A stretch of DNA of 64,000 nt, from positions 86,579 to 150,578 of the forward strand of contig CANRFN010000001.1 in the NCBI GenBank assembly GCA_947629915.1, read 5' to 3'. Positions 17,801 through 26,271 of the stretch are shown here, in pieces. This DNA comes from an uncultured Oscillospiraceae bacterium (GTDB taxonomy: Bacteria; Bacillota; Clostridia; Oscillospirales; Oscillospiraceae). The position numbers and the translations under genes were made by a program. Numbering within the stretch: the first letter of the stretch is position 1; each line of letters opens with the position of its first letter. Under the pieces are notes generated by a model, which had not been told where the DNA came from, made no database searches, and saw only the letters and a list, made by a program, of their open reading frames with translations.

Positions 17801-18466
17801 GAGGGCGCGGCCTATCTCCCCTCTGCCCTCACGGTGACCGAGCTGAAGGGGCGGATGAAGGACTGGGAGGTGGCCAAGGACGCCCAGGAGCTGCGGAGAA
17901 AGCCGGTCTCCACCCTGCGCCGGCCGGTGTTCGAGGAGAGCCGCAACCTCACCGCGGCGGAGCGGGGCACCTCTCTGCACATGGTGATGCAGTACATTGA
18001 TTTTCAACGCACGGACACCCTGGAGCATGTGCGCCAGGAGATCCAGCGGCTGGTGGACGGCCAGTTCATCACCCCCAGACAGGGGGAGGCGGCGGATGCC
18101 CAGGCCATCGTGACCCTCTTCGCCTCCCCCCTGGGCCAGCGGCTGCTTCAGTCCCCCCGTGTGGAGCGGGAGTACCGCTTCTCCCTGCGCACCCCGGTGA
18201 CGGACTTCTTTCTCACCTCACCGGACCCCCGGGACCACATTCAGCTGCGGGGCGTGATCGACTGCTGGTACATGCTGCCGGACGGCACCCTGGCGGTGGT
18301 GGACTTCAAGACGGACCACGTCACCGAGGAGAAGCTGGACATCCTGGTCCAGGACTATGAGGCCCAGGTGGACGCGTACAGCATGGCCCTCAGCCGGATC
18401 ATGGGCATCCCCGTGACCCGCCGGAGCCTGTGGTTCTTCGGCATCGGCCGGGAGATCGTGCTGTAG
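14831..18466 (+). CDS. addA: ATP-dependent helicase/nuclease subunit A (AddA)
   Basis: UvrD/Rep-type 3'-5' helicase and nuclease motor of AddAB. The 1211 residues include helicase motif I AAAGSGKTRVLVERLM (residues 23-38), motif II VDEYQDTN, motif III GDVKQSIYRFR, motif V/VI region ILSIHRSKGLEFPVV and LLYVAMTRAEHKLI. The C-terminal RecB nuclease domain shows RGVIDCWYMLPDG and VVDFKTDHV. All catalytic motifs are intact, so the complex should still translocate with AddA as sole motor. The gene starts inside the end of addB, indicating translational coupling. Confidence 0.97.
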   Translation: MAIELTAEQRAAVQDRGGDLLVAAAAGSGKTRVLVERLMAAVEAGEDIDRFLVITFTNAAAAELRGRVAAAIQARQAAQPGDLHLRRNASLIYKAPICTIDAFCLDFLRQYGHQAGLDPDFRICDEAEASELRQRALEEVLEERYAHIAEDLNFAALADTMAGERDDQTLESVILDVFNKVQSQPDPLTWLTERSEDFQLPAGTTPEGTPWGQLLLDDVRATAQYWLGLLERALHLASQNATLQANYENTLTQAMYLFQDILQAPDWDSLVNRLQKASLPALGRKRKDIDEILKLQVSGIWDLCKDVIQKKLPPRFSVLGEDAVADLRTVSPSMASLLDMAGRFSAAFSAAKQRRHLIDFSDAEHLTAHLLSNPDGSPTTLALELGAEYAEIMVDEYQDTNGVQNAIFGALAKASRLFMVGDVKQSIYRFRLADPTIFLAKYHAYPLGPDAMPGEARKLLLSANFRSRPEVLEATNFIFKAIMTAEAGELDYTDAEALRCGRSDLTPDPRYATELNVVDMAPSEGEKKGKAKTTASDQPAPSDGEDETASSQEEVPKDLIMARAAAQRIRDLLDSKLPIGDKPIQPEDIVILLRSPGPVMRSYTQALDEEGIPWNAEGGREFFGSTEIAVAISLLSILDNPHQDVPILSVLRSPLFGFPPDRLAELRAGAKGSVYDSIREAAKAQPSGDCGRFLNRLTKLRELAIEESSHRLIWHLYGELDIPALYGAMPDGPLRRANLMALYDEAVRFESAGHKGLMSFLIHLSRMAENDIPVPVPGGNTGGVRILSIHRSKGLEFPVVLLCNLDRNFNLQDTRGTVLFHPSLGLGPKCIDRSRMLRYTTIARDAVTLQLQREMRAEEMRLLYVAMTRAEHKLILFSAVNGRAPSLESLALLAEYPPAPRQMAEAGSMADWILTPALCRTDSGALWGDIPLPHPDPPAEEGLFWDIRKQTKDEVLRRTPPAAPSEGGIPEGHIPIPPNLREMLTWRYNYEGAAYLPSALTVTELKGRMKDWEVAKDAQELRRKPVSTLRRPVFEESRNLTAAERGTSLHMVMQYIDFQRTDTLEHVRQEIQRLVDGQFITPRQGEAADAQAIVTLFASPLGQRLLQSPRVEREYRFSLRTPVTDFFLTSPDPRDHIQLRGVIDCWYMLPDGTLAVVDFKTDHVTEEKLDILVQDYEAQVDAYSMALSRIMGIPVTRRSLWFFGIGREIVL

Positions 18467-18477
18467 GGCAGAAAAGG

Positions 18478-18511
18478 CCGAAAACGGGGCGCCCCTGCGC
18501 CCCGTTTTCGG
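18478..18511 (+). terminator. Terminator after addA
   Basis: CCGAAAACGGGGCG pairs perfectly with CGCCCCGTTTTCGG around CCCCTG, 12 bases after the addA stop. The T-run is inside the stem. Confidence 0.75.
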
Positions 18512-18601
18512 CATCGTGCCGGGAAAGGATCCCCTGCAGCTGGAAATTCCGGACATTCCTTAAAAATTCGCCGATCGATAGAGAAATCTGAAAAAAAGTT
18601 C

Positions 18602-18630
18602 TTGCATTTTGGGGATGGACGTGCTAATAT
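18602..18630 (+). promoter_or_regulatory. Promoter of rpmE
   Basis: TTGCAT (18602-18607), 17-base spacer, TAATAT (18625-18630). A leader of roughly 160 bases follows, with GGCGGGTACCCGCC (a 14-base perfect palindrome, about 18668-18681) and a CCCCTG/CAGGGG hairpin (about 18723-18743). Firmicutes rpmE genes often have structured L31-leader RNAs, so autoregulation is plausible but not shown. Confidence 0.65.
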
Positions 18631-18797
18631 ACCGGTTGCGTTTGCGGGCGCGTTACCGCATAGGGTCCGGCGGGTACCCGCCATCCCGGATGCGACTCGG
18701 CAAATTGGTCCGAAGAAGCTGTCCCCCTGGGCATCCTCAGGGGTGCGGATGGAACAAAACCCGTATGAACAGTTTTCCAACGAAAGAGGTGAAACCT

Positions 18798-18998
18798 GTG
18801 AAGGAAGGCATCCATCCGAATTATCGTCCCACCACTATCACCTGCGCATGCGGCAATGTGATCGAGACTGGCTCGACGAAAAAGGACATCAAGGTGGAAG
18901 TCTGTTCCAAGTGTCACCCCTTCTATACCGGCAAACAGAAGGTGGTTGATACCGGCGGACGTGTCAGCCGCTTCAACAAGAAGTTCGGTCTGGCCTGA
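18798..18998 (+). CDS. rpmE: 50S ribosomal protein L31 (zinc-binding type)
   Basis: 66-residue large-subunit surface protein. Start is GTG 18798, 6-7 bases after AGAGGTG, giving [19 protein letters not shown] as in Bacillus RpmE. The four-Cys-type zinc ligand set is visible as CAC and [13 protein letters not shown], the C+ form. FNKKFGLA is the usual C-terminus. Confidence 0.95.
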   Translation: MKEGIHPNYRPTTITCACGNVIETGSTKKDIKVEVCSKCHPFYTGKQKVVDTGGRVSRFNKKFGLA

Positions 18999-19011
18999 AC
19001 CGATGCCGTTC

Positions 19012-19041
19012 AAAGCCCATGTCTTCGGACATGGGCTTTTT
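19012..19041 (+). terminator. Terminator of rpmE
   Basis: AAAGCCCATGTC and GACATGGGCTTT form a perfect stem closed by the stable TTCG tetraloop and followed by T residues. Confidence 0.93.
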
Positions 19042-19117
19042 CCCTACCTGTTTTCGGATATCCCTGGCCCTCCCGGCATAGACTGGAGCCAGGTCTTTGG
19101 AAAGGAGATCCCAAATC

Positions 19118-19618
19118 ATGTTCCGCAAAGTAGACCCCAAAACCCTTCCCATGAACCCCTTTGCCGCCATCGGGGACCAGTGGATGCTGATCACCGCCGG
19201 CACCAGGGAGCACTGCAACACCATGACTGCCTCCTGGGGCAGCCTGGGCGTGCTGTGGGGTGCCCCCATGGCCATCGCCTATATTCGGCCCCAGCGGTAC
19301 ACCAAGCAGTTCGTGGACAGCCAGGACTACTTCACCCTCAGCTTCTTCGGCCCGGAATACCGCCAGCAGCTGAGCCTCTGCGGCTCCAAGAGCGGCCGGG
19401 ACGTGGACAAGGTCCAGGCCTGCGGCTTCACCGTGGCGGAGGCCGCGTGCGGCGCCCCGTACTTTGAACAGGCGGAGACCGTGCTGGTCTGCCGCAAGCG
19501 GATGGCGGTGCCCATGGAGCCGGAGAAGCTGCCGGAGGACGTCAGGGAGAAGTGGTACGACCAAGACTATCACATCATGTACTGGGGAGAGATCGTGGAG
19601 GCACTGGTTCGCGCCTGA
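19118..19618 (+). CDS. Flavin reductase / flavoredoxin-like FMN-binding protein
   Basis: Predicted 166-residue FMN-binding split-barrel protein of the flavin reductase family. Diagnostic parts are WMLITAGTREHCNTMTASWGSLGVLWG (FMN-phosphate and substrate region), RPQRYTKQFVDSQDYFTLSFFG, and the C-terminal YDQDYHIMYWGEI. In anaerobes such proteins pass electrons between ferredoxin or NAD(P)H and acceptors; the partner is unknown. ATG 19118 is used because AAAGGAG (19101-19107) is suitably placed; an earlier start overlaps it. It lies 30 bases before hflX. Confidence 0.85.
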   Translation: MFRKVDPKTLPMNPFAAIGDQWMLITAGTREHCNTMTASWGSLGVLWGAPMAIAYIRPQRYTKQFVDSQDYFTLSFFGPEYRQQLSLCGSKSGRDVDKVQACGFTVAEAACGAPYFEQAETVLVCRKRMAVPMEPEKLPEDVREKWYDQDYHIMYWGEIVEALVRA

Positions 19619-19648
19619 GCCCCGCTCCCTCCCCTTCGGAGGAATTGC

Positions 19649-20905
19649 ATGTTCGAAGATACACAACCGAAAACCATCAACCGGGCCATCCTGGCGGGCC
19701 TGCACTGCCCCTCCCTGGACAAGGAGGAGGACGCAGACGAGTCCAGCCTGGAGGAGCTGGCGGCCCTGCTGGAGACCGCCGGCGGCACCTGCCTGGGCAC
19801 CATGCTGCAAAACCGCCCCGCGCCGGACCCCCGCACCTTCCTGGGAGAGGGCAAGACGGCGGAGCTGAAGGAGCTGGTGCAAAACCTGGGGGCGGACATC
19901 GTGGTGCTGGACAATCCCCTCTCCCCCTCTCAGCAGAAGGTGCTCACCGAAGAGGTGGGTGTCACGGTGATTGACCGGGCGGCGCTGATTTTGGACATCT
20001 TCGCCAAGCGGGCCCGCACCAGCGAGGGCCGCATCCAGGTGGAGCTGGCCCAGTACCAGTACCTGCTGCCCCGGCTCACCGGCATGTGGAAGCACCTGGA
20101 GCGCCAGGAGGGCGCCATCGGCACCCGGGGGCCCGGCGAGACCCAGCTGGAGTCGGACCGGCGGCACATCCGGCGGAAGATCAGCAAACTGGAGGACGAG
20201 CTGAAGGACGTGCGCCGGGTGCGGGCCACCCAGCGGGAGCGCCGGGAGAAAAACGAGGTACCGGTGATCGCCATCGTGGGCTACACCAACGCCGGCAAGT
20301 CCACCCTGCTCAACGCCCTCACCGGCGCGGACATCCCCGCCAACAACCGCCTCTTTGACACCCTGGACACCACCACCAGGACCCTGCCGGTCTCAGACAC
20401 CTGCACCGCCCTCATCTCGGACACCGTGGGCTTCATCTCCAAGTTGCCCACCCAGTTGGTGGACGCCTTCAAGGCCACCCTGGAGGAGCTCACCTTTGCA
20501 GATTTGCTGGTGCACGTTATCGACGCCTCGGACCCCAACTGGCGGGAACAGGCGGCGGTGGTGGACCGGCTGGTGTCCGACCTGGGCGCCTCGGAGACCC
20601 CCCGGCTGGAGGTCTTCAACAAGTGCGACCGCTTTGTGGAGGAGATCCTCCCCCACGGAGACGACATCGTCCACATCAGCGCCCTCACCGGCGAGGGGCT
20701 GGACCAACTGCTCCAGGCCATCGCCCGTCACCTGGACGACAGCCGTCTCGTCCACTTCGCCTTCCCCTATGCCAAATCCGGCCTGCTGGACGCCCTCTAC
20801 CGGGAGGCCAAGGTGCAAAACGTGGAGTACGGCGAGGAGATCGCCGTGTCCGCCCTCTGTACCCGCAGGACCGCAGGCCGGCTGGCGGCGTGGATCACTG
20901 GATAA
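19649..20905 (+). CDS. hflX: Ribosome-associated GTPase HflX
   Basis: GTPase that binds the 50S subunit and splits stalled or stressed ribosomes. The N-terminal HflX domain has TFLGEGKTAEL and the family signature TRGPGETQLESDRRHIRRKI (about residues 154-173). The G domain has G1 GYTNAGKST, the switch-I region TTTRTL, G3 DTVGF, and G4 NKCD. The 418-residue length is typical. GGAGG lies 7 bases before the ATG. Confidence 0.96.
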   Translation: MFEDTQPKTINRAILAGLHCPSLDKEEDADESSLEELAALLETAGGTCLGTMLQNRPAPDPRTFLGEGKTAELKELVQNLGADIVVLDNPLSPSQQKVLTEEVGVTVIDRAALILDIFAKRARTSEGRIQVELAQYQYLLPRLTGMWKHLERQEGAIGTRGPGETQLESDRRHIRRKISKLEDELKDVRRVRATQRERREKNEVPVIAIVGYTNAGKSTLLNALTGADIPANNRLFDTLDTTTRTLPVSDTCTALISDTVGFISKLPTQLVDAFKATLEELTFADLLVHVIDASDPNWREQAAVVDRLVSDLGASETPRLEVFNKCDRFVEEILPHGDDIVHISALTGEGLDQLLQAIARHLDDSRLVHFAFPYAKSGLLDALYREAKVQNVEYGEEIAVSALCTRRTAGRLAAWITG

Positions 20906-20907
20906 AC

Positions 20908-20940
20908 AGAAAGCAGCAGGCGAAAAGCCTGCTGCTTTCT
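20908..20940 (+). terminator. Hairpin after hflX
   Basis: AGAAAGCAGCAGGC pairs with GCCTGCTGCTTTCT around a GAAA-type loop, 2 bases after the hflX stop. It separates convergent transcription from the minus-strand pair at 21006-22315. Confidence 0.8.
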
Positions 20941-21005
20941 GCTGTCTATGGGTCGTTTTCAGTGTCAGGCGGTTTTCCTTTACAGATCTTGTCTCAAGCA
21001 GGGAA

Positions 21006-21674
21006 TCAGTCTGCCTGCCTCTGTTTCCGGCCGCGGAGGATGTCGTAGAGGATCAGGGCCGCGCAGCCCGCCACCAGCAGCACCAGGATCAGGATGGCGC
21101 AGTTGCGGAAGAAGTCCTGGGGGAGCACCAGGATGATCTGGTCCGTGGCGGGGTCGAAGAGCCAGTTGGTCTTCCCGGGGAAGAAGATGGCGTGGAAGAC
21201 GGTGAAGGCGCGGTCGAAGTCCAGGGCGGCGAGGCCCGCGATGAGGAGAAACACCGCCCCCAGGCCGGCTCCGGCCCAGAAGCCCGGCCCCCGGCCGGCC
21301 AGGCGGGCAGAGGTCCGGTGGGTACACTTCATCCAGACGAGAAGAATGATGAGCAGCACGGCGGTAACCCCGAAGCCGTACACGTCCAGCAGAAACAGCC
21401 CCCGGACATCGGTGAAGTGGCTCTTGCCGCTCTCAGACCACTTCAGCACGCCTGTGGAGAACTCCTCCGCCCCCAGACAGTAGTCCAGCATCTCATCGAA
21501 GGCGGTGACGATCTCCTCCCGGGTGAAGCCGGTGCGCTCCGGGAGGTCCATGGCATCGATGTGGGCGTAGTAGAAGGGGCGGCAGAGGATGGGGGCCGCG
21601 ATGGAGCCGGAGAGCAGCACCAGGGCGATGAGAATGGCCTCCACGGCGGTGAGCCACTTGCTTGTTGTTTTCAT
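21006..21674 (-). CDS. TIGR01906/DUF1461-like integral membrane protein
   Basis: 222-residue protein with four to five hydrophobic helices: residues about 8-28, 100-118, 133-152 and 185-208. The extracellular loop between helices 1 and 2 contains FYYAHIDAMDLPERTGFTREEIVTAFDEML and FSTGVLKWSESGKSHFTDVRGLF, the pattern I associate with the TIGR01906 family of Gram-positive membrane proteins. Function is unknown. It overlaps the upstream gene by 4 bases (ATGA), so the two are cotranscribed. Confidence 0.75.
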   Translation of the reverse strand: MKTTSKWLTAVEAILIALVLLSGSIAAPILCRPFYYAHIDAMDLPERTGFTREEIVTAFDEMLDYCLGAEEFSTGVLKWSESGKSHFTDVRGLFLLDVYGFGVTAVLLIILLVWMKCTHRTSARLAGRGPGFWAGAGLGAVFLLIAGLAALDFDRAFTVFHAIFFPGKTNWLFDPATDQIILVLPQDFFRNCAILILVLLVAGCAALILYDILRGRKQRQAD

Positions 21675-22315
21675 TGGGAAACCTCCTCAGGACAGCCAGA
21701 CAGGGTGATGAGCACTTGAGACGGCAGGTAGAAGAACCACATGCCCAGGGATACGGCCCGGTATAGGAGACCGTCCGGGAGACCTGCGTTGAAAAGGCCC
21801 ACACAGGTGTCGCAGCAGACAAAGAGGGTGAGGCCGATGGCAAAGCGGCGGTATCGTCTTCCCTGCTGTCTCCAGGCAAGGCCGGTGTTCACGAGAAGCT
21901 GGGTATAGTACACGCCGGCCAGCAGATTCACCGGGGACGCCATGCGGAGAACCGCCAGCCCCAGGGCCGCCAAAACCGGGAGCACCAGGCGCCAGGGGAC
22001 GGCGAACCCCGCCCCATCGCGGTGCAGCCGGCAGAGATACACCATCTGCACCACGAGGAAGATCGAGACCCCCGGGGCGTAGTGGTCTCCGCGCACGAGG
22101 AGAAACCAGTCTGCTGCAGCGGTGAGGGTCAGGGCGATGAGCACCAGCGGATCCCCGCCCCGCCGGAGGGACAGGGCCGCCATCCCGATGCAGAGCAGGA
22201 TGCCGGCGTACTTGACCGCATTGGAGGAGCCCTGGCCCATGAGGTCTATGGTGAGAAAGGTGACATACAGCACCCCTTCCACCGCGAGAAAGGCTGCGGT
22301 CTGCCGGCTCTTCAC
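21671..22315 (-). CDS. YhhN-like multi-spanning membrane protein
   Basis: About 214 residues with seven to eight hydrophobic helices. ADWFLLVRGDHYAPGVSIFLVVQMVYLCRL-like and GLTLFVCCDTCVGLFN segments resemble the YhhN/TMEM86 lysoplasmalogenase fold, in which conserved acidic residues lie in membrane segments. The resemblance is partial, so the enzyme activity is not claimed. The start is taken as GTG 22315, because the strong site GGGAGGTGAGG lies between it and the upstream ATG 22333. Confidence 0.6.
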   Translation of the reverse strand: MKSRQTAAFLAVEGVLYVTFLTIDLMGQGSSNAVKYAGILLCIGMAALSLRRGGDPLVLIALTLTAAADWFLLVRGDHYAPGVSIFLVVQMVYLCRLHRDGAGFAVPWRLVLPVLAALGLAVLRMASPVNLLAGVYYTQLLVNTGLAWRQQGRRYRRFAIGLTLFVCCDTCVGLFNAGLPDGLLYRAVSLGMWFFYLPSQVLITLSGCPEEVSQ

Positions 22316-22349
22316 GGTCCTCACCTCCCACATGTCTGCATGATTTCTG

Positions 22350-22378
22350 ATTGTACCACCAGTTGGGGCCGCCGTAAA
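22350..22378 (-). promoter_or_regulatory. Promoter for the 22315-21006 membrane-protein pair
   Basis: Minus-strand TTTACG (22378-22373), 17-base spacer, TACAAT (22355-22350). Four of six matches at -35 and five of six at -10. Confidence 0.5.
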
Positions 22379-22581
22379 GGTCCATTCCGGAGGAGAAACG
22401 GCCTGCCGGGAGACCGTTGGCCTGCAGCGATACCCGCGAAATGCATGTTTTCACCGGCCTATGCAGCCAAATCTCCCCTGTTTCCAGCGGGTTTCAGACG
22501 GATCGCCACATTTTTAACAAACTTCTTCAAAATTCGTCCAAAGGATACAGCAAAATATCCAGATTTTCCAGGTTGCACCCC

Positions 22582-22610
22582 TTGTTTTTTGGAAATGGGC
22601 CGTATATAAT
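22582..22610 (+). promoter_or_regulatory. Promoter of the rnf operon
   Basis: TTGTTT (22582-22587), 17-base spacer, perfect TATAAT (22605-22610). The transcript would start near 22617, leaving a leader of about 95 bases. The rest of the 396-base gap (22316-22711) holds only the divergent promoter above and an AT-rich tract. Confidence 0.7.
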
Positions 22611-22711
22611 AATGAATGCTGTTATCAGAACGTTTCGAAAGGCAGCAGCGCCCGCTGTTTTGCACCCTGGCAGAACTGGGTAATCCGTTAGAGTTTGGAG
22701 GAAAGAGAGCA

Positions 22712-24076
22712 GTGAATCGCAAATTGCACGGCATTCATGCACCGCACCGCAAGAATACTGCAGACAGCGTTCCAAAGCGGATGCCGCCACCCCCTGTGAT
22801 CACGGTGCCCATGTCCATGAACATCGGTGCACCGGCAAAGCCCGTTGTGAAGGCGGGGGACCTGGTGAAAGTGGGACAGATCATTGCGGAGGCCGGCGGC
22901 TTCATGTCTGCCCCCATCTATTCCGGCGTCTCCGGCAAGGTGAAGAAGCTGGATGAGATTTTGAGTTCCAACGGCCGCTTCGACACCGCCATCGTCATCG
23001 AGAGCGATGGGCAGCAGACGCTCTACGAGGGCCTCACCAAGCCTGTCATCACAGACCAGAAGAGCTTTGTAGACGCTGTGCGCACCTGCGGCGTCATCGG
23101 CCTGGGCGGCGCAGGCTTCCCCACCTCGGTGAAGCTGAACGTAGACCCGGACCGGGTTCACGCCATCATCATCAACGGCGCCGAGTGCGAGCCCTACATC
23201 ACCTCAGACACCCGCACCATGATGGACAACGCAGATCGGGTGGTTATGGGGGCCCAGCTGCTGCAGAAGTACTACACCGCAGACCGGATTGTGATCGGCA
23301 TCGAGGACAACAAGCCCCAGTGTATCGAGATCATGAAAGAGGCCGGCAAGGACGTGCCGGGCTTTGAGGTGGCGGAACTGCCCGCCATGTACCCCCAGGG
23401 CGGCGAGAAAGTGCTGATCTACAACACCACCGGCCAGATCGTCCCCGAGGGCAAGCTGCCCATCGATGTGGGCTGCATCGTCATCAACTGCACCACCCTG
23501 GCGGTGATCGCCCGCTACATAGAGACCGGTATCCCCCTGGTGGAAAAGGTGATCACCGTAGACGGCTCCGCGGTGGCCAACCCCCAGAACATCATCGTGC
23601 CGGTGGGCACCCCCATCCGGGATGTGCTGAACTACGTGGGCCTGAAGACAGAGCCCCGGAAGGTGCTGTACGGCGGCCCCATGATGGGCATCTGCGTGCC
23701 CAACCTGGACGCCCCCATTCTGAAGAACACCAACGCCATCCTGGCCTTTGACGAGAAGGACGCCCAGGACCCGGTCCCCACCCCCTGTATCCGCTGCGGC
23801 CGGTGCGTGAACCACTGCCCCTTCGGGCTGATGCCCGCCGCCATTGAGCAGGCGTACAACGACCGGGACGGCGCCGCCCTGAAGAAGCTGAAGGTGAACC
23901 TCTGCATGGAATGCGGCTGCTGCAGCTACGGCTGCCCGGCACGCCGTCCCCTGGTGCAGATCAACAAGCTGGCCAAGGCCGTTCTCAACCGGTACAACCA
24001 GGAACAGAAGGCTCTGGCAGAAAAAGAGGCGGCAAAGAAGGCCGCAAAAGAGGAGGCGGGCGTCCATGGAAAATAA
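22712..24076 (+). CDS. rnfC: Rnf electron transport complex subunit C
   Basis: Peripheral membrane subunit that exchanges electrons with NAD+ in the ferredoxin:NAD+ oxidoreductase, which pumps Na+ or H+. It has a lipoyl-like N-domain (GAPAKPVVKAGDLVKVGQ), the NADH/FMN fold with GLGGAGFPTSVKL and GAECEPYITSD, and two 4Fe-4S motifs near the C-terminus, CIRCGRCVNHCP and CMECGCCSYGCP. The start is GTG 22712 preceded by GGAGGAAAG. 454 residues, followed by an 11-base overlap with rnfD. Confidence 0.96.
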   Translation: MNRKLHGIHAPHRKNTADSVPKRMPPPPVITVPMSMNIGAPAKPVVKAGDLVKVGQIIAEAGGFMSAPIYSGVSGKVKKLDEILSSNGRFDTAIVIESDGQQTLYEGLTKPVITDQKSFVDAVRTCGVIGLGGAGFPTSVKLNVDPDRVHAIIINGAECEPYITSDTRTMMDNADRVVMGAQLLQKYYTADRIVIGIEDNKPQCIEIMKEAGKDVPGFEVAELPAMYPQGGEKVLIYNTTGQIVPEGKLPIDVGCIVINCTTLAVIARYIETGIPLVEKVITVDGSAVANPQNIIVPVGTPIRDVLNYVGLKTEPRKVLYGGPMMGICVPNLDAPILKNTNAILAFDEKDAQDPVPTPCIRCGRCVNHCPFGLMPAAIEQAYNDRDGAALKKLKVNLCMECGCCSYGCPARRPLVQINKLAKAVLNRYNQEQKALAEKEAAKKAAKEEAGVHGK

Positions 24077-25019
24077 TAAAATCGTATCCGTGAACCCCCA
24101 CATCTACGCCCCGGACACCACCACGACCATCATGCGGGACGTGGTGCTGGCCCTGGTCCCGGCGGTAATCGCATCCGTGCTGTTCTTCGGGCCGCGGGCG
24201 CTGCTGGTGGAGGCGGTGTGCATCGCGGTGGCCGTCCTCTGCGAGTGGGGGTTTGAAAAGATCTGCAAGCGCCCCAACACCATCGGCGACTTCTCCGCCG
24301 TGGTGACCGGCCTGCTGCTGGCCCTGAACCTGCCGGTGAGCATCCCCATCTGGCAGGCGGCCTTCGGCGCATTCGTGGCCATTGTAGTAGTGAAACAGCT
24401 CTTCGGCGGCATCGGCATGAACTTTGCCAACCCCGCCATCACCGCCCGCATCGTGATGCTGGTGGCCTTCGGCTCCGCCATGACCACCTGGACGGCCCCC
24501 GCCTTTGCGGACGCCACCTCCAGCGCCACGCCCCTGAGCATCATCGCGGGCATCAACGGCGTCACCGCCGGCACCCACACCGCAGACGAACTCCCCTCCC
24601 TCGTCCAGATGTTCCTGGGCGCTCGGGGCGGCTCTCTCGGTGAGACCAGCTGCCTGGCCCTACTCCTCGGCGGCATCTACCTCATCTGGCGGAAGGTGAT
24701 CTCCTGGCACACCCCCGTGGCCTTCATCGCCACCGTGTTTGTGCTCACCGCCCTTCTGGGACAGCAGCCGCTGTACCAGGTCATGGCAGGCGGCCTCTTC
24801 ATCGGCGCCTTCTTCATGGCCACAGACTACACCACCTCCCCGCCCACACCCAAGGGCAAGATTGTGTTCGGCATCGGCTGCGGCCTGCTCACCGTGTGCA
24901 TCCGGGTCTGGGGCAACTATCCCGAGGGCGTGTCCTTCTCCATCCTGCTGATGAACATCCTCAACCCCTTCATCTGCAACCTGACCCGTACGAAACCGTT
25001 TGGAGGTGTGGAAGCATGA
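24066..25019 (+). CDS. rnfD: Rnf complex subunit D
   Basis: Integral membrane subunit with covalently bound FMN and about ten helices. Visible features are the N-terminal SVNPHIYAPDTTTTIMRDVVLALVP, the glycine-rich GIGMNFANPAITARIVMLVAF, the FMN-attachment-type region with DELPSLVQMFLGARGGSLGETS, and MATDYTTSPPTPKGK followed by GIRVWGNYPEG-type sequence (here CIRVWGNYPEGVSF). 317 residues. It overlaps both neighbouring genes. Confidence 0.96.
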   Translation: MENNKIVSVNPHIYAPDTTTTIMRDVVLALVPAVIASVLFFGPRALLVEAVCIAVAVLCEWGFEKICKRPNTIGDFSAVVTGLLLALNLPVSIPIWQAAFGAFVAIVVVKQLFGGIGMNFANPAITARIVMLVAFGSAMTTWTAPAFADATSSATPLSIIAGINGVTAGTHTADELPSLVQMFLGARGGSLGETSCLALLLGGIYLIWRKVISWHTPVAFIATVFVLTALLGQQPLYQVMAGGLFIGAFFMATDYTTSPPTPKGKIVFGIGCGLLTVCIRVWGNYPEGVSFSILLMNILNPFICNLTRTKPFGGVEA

Positions 25020-25573
25020 ACAAGTCCCAGTCCAATGTGCTGGCGGATTTTGTCCAGCCCATCGGCGTCCTCACCGCCATCTGTCTCGTCATGACCCTGC
25101 TGCTGGCCTTCACCAACTCCGTGACCGCCCCCATCATCGAGGAGACGCAGCGGAAGACCGCCGAGGCCGCCCGCCTGGAGGTGCTCCCGGCGGCAGACAG
25201 CTTTGAGAAGCTCGATGTGACCCTGCCGGACGGCAGCTCCGTGACCGAGGTCTACAAGGCGGCCAACGGCAGCGGCTACGTGTTCATGATCGTGGCCGAG
25301 GGCTACGGCGGCAAGGGCACACTGAATATGAGCTGCGGCATCGACCAGGACGGCAAGATCGTGGAGACCAAGGTGATCAGCCACGAGGAGACCCCCGGCA
25401 TGGGCTCCAAGGTGACGGGAGACGACTTCAAGGGCCAGTTCCCCGGCAAGACCAGCGCGGACATCGCCGGCGGCGCCATCGACACCATCTCCGGCGCCAC
25501 CCGGTCCTCCAACTTCTACATCAAGGCCATCCAGGACGCCTTCGCGGCGTATGATCTGGTAAAGGAGGGCTGA
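25016..25573 (+). CDS. rnfG: Rnf complex subunit G
   Basis: Single-span membrane protein with an extracytoplasmic FMN-binding domain; part of the electron path through Rnf. TM helix at about residues 14-33 (PIGVLTAICLVMTLLLAF). The covalent FMN attachment motif is DTISGATRSSN near residue 160, with the Thr of SGAT as the expected phosphoester site. 185 residues. The start ATG 25016 overlaps the last codons of rnfD. Confidence 0.95.
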   Translation: MNKSQSNVLADFVQPIGVLTAICLVMTLLLAFTNSVTAPIIEETQRKTAEAARLEVLPAADSFEKLDVTLPDGSSVTEVYKAANGSGYVFMIVAEGYGGKGTLNMSCGIDQDGKIVETKVISHEETPGMGSKVTGDDFKGQFPGKTSADIAGGAIDTISGATRSSNFYIKAIQDAFAAYDLVKEG

Positions 25574-25578
25574 TTCTC

Positions 25579-26271
25579 ATGAAAAACAACAAACTCGCCA
25601 TCCTCACCAACGGCATTATCAAGGAGAACCCCATCCTGGTGCTGATCCTGGGCACCTGCCCCTTCCTGGCGGTCACCACCCAGGCCTCCAATGCCATCGG
25701 CATGGGCGCAGCTGTTACCTTCGTGCTGCTCTGCTCCAACGTGATGATCTCCCTGCTCCGGAATGTGATCTCGGACAAGGTGCGCATCCCCTGCTACATC
25801 GTGGTGATCGCGTCCTTCGTGACCCTGGTCCAGATGGTGGTAAAGGCATACTTCAGCGCACTGGACACGGCTCTGGGCCTGTACCTGCCGCTGATCGTGG
25901 TGAACTGCATCATCCTGGGCCGGGCGGAGATGTTCGCCAACAAAAACGGCGTGCTGGACTCCGCCCTGGACGCCATCGGCATGGGCGTGGGCTATCTGCT
26001 CGCCATGCTGATCATGGCCTCCATCCGGGAGATCTTCGGCGCCGGCACCTGGTTCGGCATGAAGATCCCCGTCCTGGCGGACAACAACATCTCCATCATG
26101 ACCATGGCCCCCGGCGGGTTCGCCGTGTTCGGACTGCTCATCGCCGTGGTGAACAAGGTGAGCCACGGCAAGGCCATCAAGAAAAAGGACTTCGGCTGCG
26201 AGGGCTGCCCCTCCGCCGCCAGCTGCGGCCAGCGCGGCTGTGAACGAGTGCAGAAGGAGGCTAATGCATAA
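25579..26271 (+). CDS. rnfE: Rnf complex subunit E
   Basis: Six-helix membrane subunit homologous to RnfA and NqrD; RnfA and RnfE form an inverted pair that holds an intramembrane iron-sulfur centre. Key parts: NPILVLILGTCPFLAVT with the conserved Cys, NVISDKVRIPCYIV, and YLPLIVVNCIILGRAEMFA. The C-terminus is Cys-rich (CEGCPSAASCGQRGC), a tail seen in Clostridia and possibly a metal-binding addition. 230 residues; ends 1 base into rnfA. Confidence 0.95.
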   Translation: MKNNKLAILTNGIIKENPILVLILGTCPFLAVTTQASNAIGMGAAVTFVLLCSNVMISLLRNVISDKVRIPCYIVVIASFVTLVQMVVKAYFSALDTALGLYLPLIVVNCIILGRAEMFANKNGVLDSALDAIGMGVGYLLAMLIMASIREIFGAGTWFGMKIPVLADNNISIMTMAPGGFAVFGLLIAVVNKVSHGKAIKKKDFGCEGCPSAASCGQRGCERVQKEANA